This document shows positions 9,201 through 16,022 of a DNA stretch of 64,000 nucleotides, in pieces. Numbering within the stretch: the first letter of the stretch is position 1; the number at the start of each line of letters is the position of its first letter. The DNA comes from Glaciecola sp. 33A (GTDB lineage: Bacteria > Pseudomonadota > Gammaproteobacteria > Enterobacterales > Alteromonadaceae): the NCBI RefSeq assembly GCF_002836745.1, contig NZ_PJAR01000024.1, positions 62,001 to 126,000 of the forward strand, given 5' to 3'. Position numbers and translations under genes: made by a program. Under the pieces are notes generated by a model. It was given only the letters and a program-made list of their open reading frames with translations. It was not told the DNA's origin and searched no databases.

Positions 9201-9242
9201 GCTAAGAATTAAATGCTAAGAATTAAATGCTGAGAATTAGAG
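9201..9242 (+). repeat. Three tandem 14-bp repeats before the malate-synthase-like gene
   Basis: Two identical copies of GCTAAGAATTAAAT (9201-9214 and 9215-9228) are followed by a diverged third, GCTGAGAATTAGAG (9229-9242). The third copy has become the ribosome-binding site, with AGAGGA 7 bases before the ATG at 9252. Copy number here could alter the leader length and possibly translation. Confidence 0.8.
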
Positions 9243-9251
9243 GAATTGAAT

Positions 9252-10250
9252 ATGAACATGCCAGCGTTGAAATACAGTCAAATTCATCAGGGCTTTTACA
9301 CTTTCATTAACGAAGATGTATTGCCAATGTGCGGCGTTGAGGCCAACGTATTCTGGCAAGCAATCGAGAAACTAATTTGTGATTATTCAAATCAGCCAGA
9401 AGTTTATATCAATACTGAACAAAATAATCCAATCGCTGCGAACGCAAAAGTTGCACCGGTTATTGACCGTCAGCAACTTATTCAAGCTGCTAATAGTCAA
9501 TGGACCAGCTTATTCGAAGCCGATGCTGCAAAAGTCAATGCAAAAGCATACTTGGATAAACACTTTGCACTTGAGTCAGGTTCACATTCAGACGTCAAAA
9601 ATTACGTTGTTTACTATCACCATTTACTTGCATTTTTAAAAGATGGTAGTCAATCAGGGTTGGCTAATCCTAGTCAGTTTGTGGCGCTGTGCGGACATAA
9701 ATGTGCACCAGATTCTATTGTTTTAAAGCAATCTTCAATGACTCTACACACCGAAATTTTGTTTGATCGCAAAGGTACACGCGGCGCTAATGATAATGCA
9801 GGTGTTCAGGACATTTTAGTTGAAACCAATGACGCTATCGTGGTCGACTTCAATGCCGTGCAAATTGATGGCGAAAGTAAAATTCAAGCGTATAGAAATT
9901 TACAGTCTTTTTTGCGTGGTGATTTACAAACATTCACTACTGTAAAAGGTCAACAAACCATATGCAGAATGAATAATGATACTACGTTTACCGACTTGAA
10001 TGGTGATGACTATTATATTGCCAACCAACCCCCTATTCAGATACGTTGTGCTAATCAATCTTTGGTAACTGAGTTATTGAGGGATAGTAAAAATACATTG
10101 GCGCCGCAAGTGATTGTTGACGCAGTAGTAGCGAGCTTTATGATCCGCAAGGCGCAGACTGAGCAGCATAGGGAAGTGACATTGTTACTTCAAAAAGGCA
10201 GTTTTACGCCTGCAATGAAGCAGCGCATTGACGATATATTTGAGCTTTAG
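9252..10250 (+). CDS. Malate synthase G-like protein lacking the catalytic half
   Basis: The 332 residues align with roughly the first 390 residues of malate synthase G. Shared landmarks include FINEDVLPMCGVEANVFW, ANSQWTSLF, LESGSH, PSQFVALCG, the IQAYRNL segment, and an IR motif that corresponds to LFIRNVG and may keep the substrate arginine. The protein then ends. The rest of the barrel and the C-terminal domain, which hold the magnesium ligands and the catalytic aspartate of true malate synthases, are absent. The conserved CEDS block is replaced by VDFN. The ATG at 9252 has a good AGAGGA site; a TTG two codons earlier is less likely. It is intact, not a random truncation, and ends at a strong terminator. 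It may be a regulatory or acyl-binding pseudoenzyme. Confidence 0.75.
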   Translation: MNMPALKYSQIHQGFYTFINEDVLPMCGVEANVFWQAIEKLICDYSNQPEVYINTEQNNPIAANAKVAPVIDRQQLIQAANSQWTSLFEADAAKVNAKAYLDKHFALESGSHSDVKNYVVYYHHLLAFLKDGSQSGLANPSQFVALCGHKCAPDSIVLKQSSMTLHTEILFDRKGTRGANDNAGVQDILVETNDAIVVDFNAVQIDGESKIQAYRNLQSFLRGDLQTFTTVKGQQTICRMNNDTTFTDLNGDDYYIANQPPIQIRCANQSLVTELLRDSKNTLAPQVIVDAVVASFMIRKAQTEQHREVTLLLQKGSFTPAMKQRIDDIFEL

Positions 10251-10288
10251 CAAACCTTAATACACGATAGCAAAAACAGTACTGTTTC

Positions 10289-10326
10289 AAAAAAGCAGAT
10301 TCGATTGTATCGGGTCTGCTTTTTTG
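10289..10326 (+). terminator. Rho-independent terminator after the malate-synthase-like gene
   Basis: An 11-bp perfect stem (AAAAAAGCAGA with TCTGCTTTTTT, 10289-10299 and 10315-10325) encloses a loop that itself contains CGAT-TGT-ATCG. The T run follows the GC part of the stem. It lies about 40 bases past the stop at 10250. Confidence 0.85.
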
Positions 10327-10388
10327 TGTTTAGGTATCAATAATTGAAATTGCTTTGTGTGTAGCGAAGCCGCATAAAACTGACGTTG

Positions 10389-10604
10389 CTAAATTTCAGT
10401 ACCATCGTGTTGACTAGCTAAGTCATCAAGATCAGAACAGGTATAATCAAATTTGCCTACTTCATATTCATATGACACGGAGACTGAATTAGATGCTTTA
10501 AATAGTTTGGCTTTCACTTCTGCTTTCGACCAGTGCTTGAGTTCATTTAAAAAACGATTGGCGACAGATGCCGAGGAGAACTGGTAGCGAATTTCATTGA
10601 GCAT
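10389..10604 (-). CDS. Small conserved-looking hypothetical protein
   Basis: This 71-residue protein begins MLNEIRYQF and ends in an acidic segment (CSDLDDLASQHDGTEI). It has no signal peptide or membrane helix. Alternating charged and hydrophobic residues suggest a small alpha/beta fold. GAGGA-like purines are poor upstream, but AGAAGC-type spacing before the ATG at 10604 is acceptable. I do not recognise a family. Immediately upstream on the same strand is a degraded reading frame (10615-10826), so this gene may be a survivor of a disrupted locus. Confidence 0.55.
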   Translation of the reverse strand: MLNEIRYQFSSASVANRFLNELKHWSKAEVKAKLFKASNSVSVSYEYEVGKFDYTCSDLDDLASQHDGTEI

Positions 10605-11375
10605 GGAAGAAAGCTTATTTGTGCGGTAAATGACTGACCATTTTCGTCATTTTTGCGCTAGAGTCAAGAATGCCTTTTTTTTATTGCTTTTAGTGTCTTC
10701 GAAAGTAACGATATAACGCTCTTCTTTTGCTTCTTGTTGAGTGACTTGAACAAAATTTTCTAATCCATTAGCGGTTGCACTTCTAGCTGAATACTTGGAC
10801 GAATTACTTTTTGCTTTGGTTTGTTGTTAAGGAAACTGACTATTACTTTATGTCTCGGTCTTTGTTGCCGAGTTAAATGACACTGTGCCTAAAATCAATA
10901 CTGATCAAAAAGTTATCCTTTATCGTTACAATGCGTTTTATTTGAGAAGAATATTGAGTTGTAAGTAATAGTTGATTTGTAATTCACCTAATCGGGCTCT
11001 TTATGCCGTATTTTAAAATCGTAGAATAAATAAAATACAACAGGTACTTGTTGACATTTTCTACCTATTTAACCACTCAGTTCTTTAAAAAAAAGCGCAT
11101 ATTGACAACATAACTGCTCAAAGTTTAAACAAGTAAATTGAACTAAAAGTAAAAACTGTAAACTAAAGTGTATAATTATTCGTATATATATCGTTACGTA
11201 TTGGCGAATGCGAACTAGATACGGTCAGGGCTATTTACGGTTTGTACAAATGACCATTATTACAATGTAATGATGATTTAAAAAGTCCGTAAAGTGTCAT
11301 TGCCGGGAAGGAGCCTAAAATAACTAGCACATGGTGCTTACTGAAAAGTAGCAGCATTAATGAGGTAGAGTAGGA
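10605..11375. other. Gene-poor stretch of about 770 bp
   Basis: Apart from the decayed frame at 10615-10826, I see no coding sequence, tRNA or intact mobile element here. The DNA is AT-rich. It contains scattered promoter-like hexamers (for example TTGACA near 11103 and TATAAT near 11171), but none forms a convincing -35/-10 pair. It ends with AGGTAGAGTAGGA, the likely ribosome-binding region of the ORF at 11376. Confidence 0.6.
10615..10826 (-). pseudogene. Possible remnant of a protease propeptide-like gene
   Basis: A 70-codon open frame without any start codon ends at the stop at 10615-10617. It encodes a coding-like sequence including ENFVQVTQQEAKEERYIVTF. The RYIVTFED pattern resembles the inhibitor I9 propeptide at the front of subtilisin-like S8 proteases. 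Extending the same frame upstream meets two TAA codons (near 10829 and 10851) before a short hydrophobic stretch that could be an old signal sequence. I infer a decayed gene; the identification is weak because the segment is short. Confidence 0.35.
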
Positions 11376-11615
11376 ATGCATATACAGCATCAAAACAGAG
11401 AGCATCTACAGCAAATACCAGTGGGGCAACAATTGATTTTGTTTCTTGGATTTGTAACCTTTATTACAGGTTTGATTTGCTTTGGTTATGCGTTTCTAGC
11501 GTGGTTTCTATTGCCTTTTTCTAGCCGTATTTTACTCATTGCCTGTATTGGTTTAATAGCTGCTTATTTAGGTAGGAAAGCATTGAGACGAGGCAGACAA
11601 GAAATAACCCTCTAA
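11376..11615 (+). CDS. Small two-helix membrane protein
   Basis: This 79-residue protein has a polar N-terminus (about 1-18), two predicted transmembrane helices (about 20-45 and 50-67) and a short basic tail (RKALRRGRQE) that would stay in the cytoplasm. The ATG at 11376 is preceded by the purine-rich AGGTAGAGTAGGA. I do not recognise a family. It stands alone between the gene-poor stretch and the convergent fkpA. Confidence 0.6.
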   Translation: MHIQHQNREHLQQIPVGQQLILFLGFVTFITGLICFGYAFLAWFLLPFSSRILLIACIGLIAAYLGRKALRRGRQEITL

Positions 11616-11735
11616 CACATAATTCTACTGCTGAATTAAAGGGTTACTGTGCACAAAATGACACCTATTCAGTGTCACTTACCTACAATTTTGTTGCCCG
11701 CTACAATGACTATCTCTGCATTGGACAAGATATTC

Positions 11736-12542
11736 TTATTGCTCAGTCGCTTCTGCTGCTTCAGGCTCAAGAACGTCGAGTAGTTCCACTTCAAAAATCA
11801 GTGTCGAGTTTGGTGTAATTTTACCTGTTGCGCGTTCTCCATATGCCATATCTGATGGGATAGTAAAACGATACTTCGAGCCTACTTGCATTAACTGAAC
11901 ACCCTCAGTCCAACCTACAATTACCCGATTTAGTGGGAAGGTAGCAGGTTCTCCGCGAGCGTAAGATGAGTCAAATTCAGTGCCGTCTAATAAAGCACCC
12001 TTATAATGTACTTTTACGGTTGATGTTGGAGACGCTGGACTTGTGCCATCACCCTGGGTCAGTACTTCATACTGAAGACCAGACTCTGTCGTTATAACAC
12101 CCTCTTTTTTCGCGTTTTCAGCTAAATAAGCGACACCTTCAGAGATATTAATAGCCGATGCGTTGGTCTCTTTTTCATCTTGCTTAGTTTGCAGTAACTC
12201 ATCAGAAGCACGTGTAAAAGCTTGCAATTCAGCCACAGTATACTTGGTTGCGTTAGCTAAACCGTCTTTAAAGCCAGCCATTAATGCGGCTTCGTCATGT
12301 TCAATACCAAGATCGGTTTGTTGCTCTAATCTATTTTGAGCGAATAAACCCATGCTTGCGCCTAACGCATATGAATATTTTTCTTTTTCAGTGCTATAAA
12401 CGTCTTCCTTTTCGCCCGTGACTGCTTCGTTAACTTCTGTTGAAGCAGCCTCAGTAGCTGTTTTGTCAGTTGCTTCTTGTTTTTGACAGGCAGTCAAAGC
12501 CAGTGCTGCCAATACTGCTAGGGCCAATGTAGCCTTTTTCAT
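11736..12542 (-). CDS. fkpA: FKBP-type peptidyl-prolyl isomerase FkpA (lipoprotein)
   Basis: This 268-residue periplasmic folding factor speeds proline isomerisation and acts as a chaperone for envelope proteins. The N-terminus is a lipoprotein signal with lipobox LTAC (Cys19), whereas E. coli FkpA is soluble, so this form is probably membrane-tethered. Residues about 45-140 form the helical dimerisation domain (YSYALGASMG). The C-terminal FKBP domain (about 155-255) contains VHYKGALLDGTEFDSSY and TGKITPNSTLIFEVELLDV. The slyX-fkpA vicinity is conserved in gammaproteobacteria and supports the call. Confidence 0.92.
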   Translation of the reverse strand: MKKATLALAVLAALALTACQKQEATDKTATEAASTEVNEAVTGEKEDVYSTEKEKYSYALGASMGLFAQNRLEQQTDLGIEHDEAALMAGFKDGLANATKYTVAELQAFTRASDELLQTKQDEKETNASAINISEGVAYLAENAKKEGVITTESGLQYEVLTQGDGTSPASPTSTVKVHYKGALLDGTEFDSSYARGEPATFPLNRVIVGWTEGVQLMQVGSKYRFTIPSDMAYGERATGKITPNSTLIFEVELLDVLEPEAAEATEQ

Positions 12543-12641
12543 TCTATTTTCTCCATAATCAGCGGTATGCTGTTAGTTGCTATTCACGATATACTGCGCT
12601 AATAGTAAACGTGTGAAACTAAAAGCGAAACCCATTTTTAG

Positions 12642-13619
12642 ATGAATAAGACAGTCTTTTTACTTTTTTGTTGCCTTTTTGTACTTTTTTGTACAGGTTG
12701 CTCCATTCCTGAAACTCAACCTGATGCGATATCATCTGTTTCAGAAAGCGGGGTGTATTCGGCTGATGTTAGTAATTCAGGCGACTTTGCTGTTATTTCG
12801 AGAGTTAATGCGGATATTTCGGTATGGTCACTGACACAAAATAAGACCTTATTTAGTTGGCGACATCAGGAAAAAGGTCGCAATATTGTCGCTAATATTC
12901 ATATTTCAGCTGACGAAAGCCATGTTGTAACCGCAGACAATGAAAATTTTGCATTGTGGAACAAGGCCAGTGGCGACCCCGTTGGTTTTTGGCGAATAGA
13001 TGAGTCCTCAATTCGCGATATTGCTGTAAGCAATCAAGGCCGAGGCATTTTGGTGGGTAAAGCGAACGGCAACGTGATGTTTTTTGAGCCAGATACCGGA
13101 CGTAGTCTTGAGTTCCTAGGGCATGAAGAAAAGGTAAATAGCGTAGATATATCGCCCAACGGAAAGTATGCACTGAGCGGCAGCAATGATTACAAAGCGT
13201 ATTTGTGGAGTACCGAAAGTGGCCAGATTATTCACGTTTTCAATCATGCTAATCGAGTCACAAAGGTGGTTATTGATGACCAAGCGCGATTCTTGTTTAC
13301 TTCTGATAGCCAAAGTGACAGTCAGATTTGGGATGCACAGACAGGTAAAGCGATCAGTCAATTGCACTTTATTGAACGGCAATGGGTTTTTACAAGCGCA
13401 AAATTTTCTGATGATGGGAAGTACTTACTAACAGGCTCACCTGCAAGAAGACTGGCATTGTGGAATGTTAATACAGGGAATGTGGTTAAAGAATGGCGTG
13501 TTGCGCCGTCGAGTGGACCCGCCCCCCAATCTGCGGTTGTTTACGGCATTGGCTTTATTGGTAATGACGTTGTATCAATTTCGAGTAGTGGCAATCTTGA
13601 GCACTGGGCTTATAAATAA
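12642..13619 (+). CDS. WD40-repeat lipoprotein
   Basis: This 325-residue protein starts with a lipoprotein signal (lipobox FCTGC, Cys20). It then has about six WD40-type blades with recurring patterns such as VNSVDISPNGKYALSGSNDY, AYLWSTESGQ and LWNVNTGNVVKEW. A beta-propeller on the periplasmic face would act as a protein-binding scaffold. No enzymatic motif is visible. It is divergent from fkpA and precedes slyX by about 25 bases, probably in one transcript. Orthologues at this position are common in Alteromonadales, but their role is unknown. Confidence 0.85.
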   Translation: MNKTVFLLFCCLFVLFCTGCSIPETQPDAISSVSESGVYSADVSNSGDFAVISRVNADISVWSLTQNKTLFSWRHQEKGRNIVANIHISADESHVVTADNENFALWNKASGDPVGFWRIDESSIRDIAVSNQGRGILVGKANGNVMFFEPDTGRSLEFLGHEEKVNSVDISPNGKYALSGSNDYKAYLWSTESGQIIHVFNHANRVTKVVIDDQARFLFTSDSQSDSQIWDAQTGKAISQLHFIERQWVFTSAKFSDDGKYLLTGSPARRLALWNVNTGNVVKEWRVAPSSGPAPQSAVVYGIGFIGNDVVSISSSGNLEHWAYK

Positions 13620-13644
13620 CAAATAGACTGAACGAGAGCGTAAA

Positions 13645-13911
13645 GTGACTAATAAAAAAGCGACTGATAAAAAAGCGACGAACATAACAAACGAAACCAT
13701 TGAGCAAATGAAGGTAGCCATCGAGCAGCTTGAATTTAAGATAGCTTACCAAGAAGATAATTTTGAACAAATGAATGAAATAATCACAAACCAACAATTT
13801 ACAATTGATCGCCAAGCGCACCTTCTAAAAGGGGTCGTTGATAAAATTAAAACCATGCAAGTTGCTGATTCTGACACCGAACAAGGGGATGACTTACCAC
13901 CGCATTATTGA
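13645..13911 (+). CDS. slyX: SlyX family protein
   Basis: This 88-residue protein is a single coiled coil (about 20-75) ending in the family's signature tail PPHY. SlyX proteins are small cytoplasmic proteins of unknown function, usually encoded near fkpA or slyD. The frame opens with GTG at 13645 and has a duplicated KKATDKKAT N-terminus encoded by a 15-base direct repeat. Most SlyX proteins start nearer to the coiled coil, so an internal ATG at about 13708 could be the true start. The gene follows the WD40 lipoprotein closely. Confidence 0.85.
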   Translation: MTNKKATDKKATNITNETIEQMKVAIEQLEFKIAYQEDNFEQMNEIITNQQFTIDRQAHLLKGVVDKIKTMQVADSDTEQGDDLPPHY

Positions 13912-13993
13912 CTGCAATAGCTTGGGTCTCATCTTCAGAGTGACCAACCCGCCTAGCAACTCGAGAGCACACAGGGTTTTTACGTCTATGTTT

Positions 13994-14686
13994 TTATTTT
14001 TCGTCTTTAATGGTTTGATTGTTATGTTTAGTGTCGGCGCTTAACAATTGTTCTTTTATTTGCCATGCATCGCCAATGATTGGATCGTCAGCTTCAGGCT
14101 GTTTTTCCCACTCGTACTTTTTCGTTATTGGCTTAGGATCGAGTGAATGCCAAAGTAGCGCGCAAAATGCACCAGCAAGTGCGCCAAAGAGGTGATATTC
14201 GAATGATATACTGGCTTCTCTTGGGAAAATAGTCATTGTCATACCACCATACAAGAAGAATGCGGTCATCATGATTGCGACCGACCGTTTGTCACGCCGG
14301 AAAATACTAACCACCAGTAGATAAAAGAACACACCGTGTGTTAATCCGCTGGCTCCAATATGATAACTTTCTCGGCCAAATATCCAAACCCCAACACCGG
14401 AAAGTAGCCATACAGTAGCTAAAACTCGCCAACGACTCTTGGGATAGCCATACAATAATAGTGTACCTAATATCAGCATAGGAAGCGTGTTATTAAATAT
14501 ATGTTCAAGGGAGCCATGAATTAGCGGAGCGGTTAATATTCCGACTAGACCATGCCAGGTTTGTGGGTAAACACCGAGCCAAGAGAGGTCAAAAAAAAAG
14601 ATAAATTCAGAGGACTTAATACACCAGACAATACCCACTGCAAAAGCGGTTGTTAGCATACTGTTTTTAAGGGACGGTTTACTCAT
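13994..14686 (-). CDS. Rhomboid-family intramembrane serine protease
   Basis: This 230-residue protein has about six hydrophobic helices between residues 10 and 180 and then a soluble cytoplasmic tail. The catalytic dyad is visible: Ser113 in GASGLTHG and His165 in FEYHLFGALAGAF. The HGSLEHIFNN motif (57-66) fits the loop-1/helix-2 region of rhomboids. Such enzymes cut transmembrane segments of membrane proteins. The substrate is unknown. Its helix-2 motif differs from typical rhombosortases, so I do not call it one. It is convergent with slyX. Confidence 0.85.
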   Translation of the reverse strand: MSKPSLKNSMLTTAFAVGIVWCIKSSEFIFFFDLSWLGVYPQTWHGLVGILTAPLIHGSLEHIFNNTLPMLILGTLLLYGYPKSRWRVLATVWLLSGVGVWIFGRESYHIGASGLTHGVFFYLLVVSIFRRDKRSVAIMMTAFFLYGGMTMTIFPREASISFEYHLFGALAGAFCALLWHSLDPKPITKKYEWEKQPEADDPIIGDAWQIKEQLLSADTKHNNQTIKDEK

Positions 14687-14765
14687 TCAGTATATTTGAG
14701 GGCAGATGTTAAAATAGCAAGGCGCACAATTTGTGCTATATATTTTCATAGCATAAATCTCGCCA

Positions 14766-15443
14766 CTAGCGCTTTTTTGCAAGAAATATGGTGTGCTTAC
14801 TGCCCTTTCCCTTGCGCGATCTGGCAATTCGAGTGCTCACTTCATATCCTGCCTTTTTAAGCCGTGTAGTAAACAGATAGTCCGGTCCTGCTGACCATAT
14901 TGCCAACATACCTTTAGGTCGCAACACGGTATAAATATCTTGCAGGCCTGGTAAAGAATATATCCAATTGTTGTCAGAATGCGTTAACCCTTCTGGGCCA
15001 TTGTCAATATCCAACAAAATAGCATCAAATGTGGGTTGATGAGTTGTAAGGAGCTCTCTTACATCGCCCATATGGAGATTTGTGCGCGGGTCGTCCAGCG
15101 GATTGTTAGCGCAATTTCCCAGTGGCCCTCGATTCCATTCAACAACCTCAGGAATTAATTCTGCCACTGTGACCTGAGAGCTTGTAGAAACCATCCTAAG
15201 GGCTTCCGACAGGGTATATCCCATACCTAAACCGCCGACCAATACCTTGCTAGTTTCTGTCAACTTTATATGTGCGCAGCCCATTTGTGAGAGTTCTTTC
15301 TCTGAGTTATAAACCCGGCTGTTCATCAACTCACCGCGGATACCTGACAGACGAATAGAAAATTCTTCAGCTCGTTGAGAAAAGGTTAACTCGCCGCCAT
15401 TATTAGGAATGTGTGCTTTGCCTAGTCGAACCCATGGGTTCAT
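14766..15443 (-). CDS. Spermidine synthase-like methyltransferase-fold protein
   Basis: This 225-residue protein has a Rossmann-type fold with the nucleotide-binding loop GGLGMGYTL at about 70-78 and the acidic strand ends VAELIPEVVEW and ILLDIDNGPE. That pattern fits the spermidine synthase-like branch of SAM/dcSAM-dependent enzymes. The N-terminal beta domain of true SpeE is reduced, and the polyamine-site motif (YYDVI-type) is not evident, so the substrate is unknown. It lies upstream of the rhomboid gene with about 80 bases between them. Confidence 0.75.
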   Translation of the reverse strand: MNPWVRLGKAHIPNNGGELTFSQRAEEFSIRLSGIRGELMNSRVYNSEKELSQMGCAHIKLTETSKVLVGGLGMGYTLSEALRMVSTSSQVTVAELIPEVVEWNRGPLGNCANNPLDDPRTNLHMGDVRELLTTHQPTFDAILLDIDNGPEGLTHSDNNWIYSLPGLQDIYTVLRPKGMLAIWSAGPDYLFTTRLKKAGYEVSTRIARSRKGKGSKHTIFLAKKR

Positions 15444-15580
15444 ATTACGCCTTAATAGCTTTGTGGGTTATGTGAATTGACTTCCGGCGCAGAATAAATA
15501 CCAACTAATGCACCCATTCTTAATGACCTACAAGTAGTGTATTGCCATTATGTTTTTACTTAACCGAGTGAATTTATTTG

Positions 15581-15784
15581 CTAAGGTTTGAAAATCCCGA
15601 TAACGCTCTCGGATGGTCGTGTAGCGGCAGCAACTTTGGGATCAGTTTGAGTTTCTTTGAAGTCGCACTTAACACACGCCAGCTTTTCAACATTGTGCTC
15701 GAAATATAACATCAGTGAATCCTGACTTTTGCATGACGGGCACGTTGCACCTGCAATGAATCGCTTACGGTTTTTATTACTCAT
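15581..15784 (-). CDS. yheV: YheV-like zinc-ribbon protein
   Basis: This 67-residue protein carries two CxxC pairs (Cys15/Cys18 in CPSC and Cys37/Cys40 in CVKC), a classical zinc ribbon. The RFIAGATCPSC start and the FKETQ segment match YheV (DUF2387) proteins. The function is unknown. It is divergent from yheS, as in E. coli, where the kefB/kefG-yheV and yheSTU genes sit together; no kefB is present here. Confidence 0.88.
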   Translation of the reverse strand: MSNKNRKRFIAGATCPSCKSQDSLMLYFEHNVEKLACVKCDFKETQTDPKVAAATRPSESVIGIFKP

Positions 15785-16022
15785 AACCCTCTATACTAAT
15801 AACCTATTTTGGGTAGTATACGCCCTTGTCTGTGTAACAGTGCAAAAAGATCCTAATTTAACTTTCTGACAAGCAATAGTTATACAAATTAGGCGCAAAC
15901 GAGAACAAAGCCAGAAGTAAACAATGTCTGCTTCTTTTTTGTTCTTTTGACGCAGACTGTTGAATGTTATCCTATGTACACAGGCTGCCCTGCATAATTC
16001 GTTAAGAAGCTATAACTAAGAC

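Noticed and set aside
13994-14686. Rhomboid considered as a rhombosortase for GlyGly-CTERM proteins, given the type II secretion system in the window
   Set aside because: The helix-2 motif HGSLEHIFNN and the cytoplasmic tail fit a general rhomboid better, and I see no GlyGly-CTERM substrate here.
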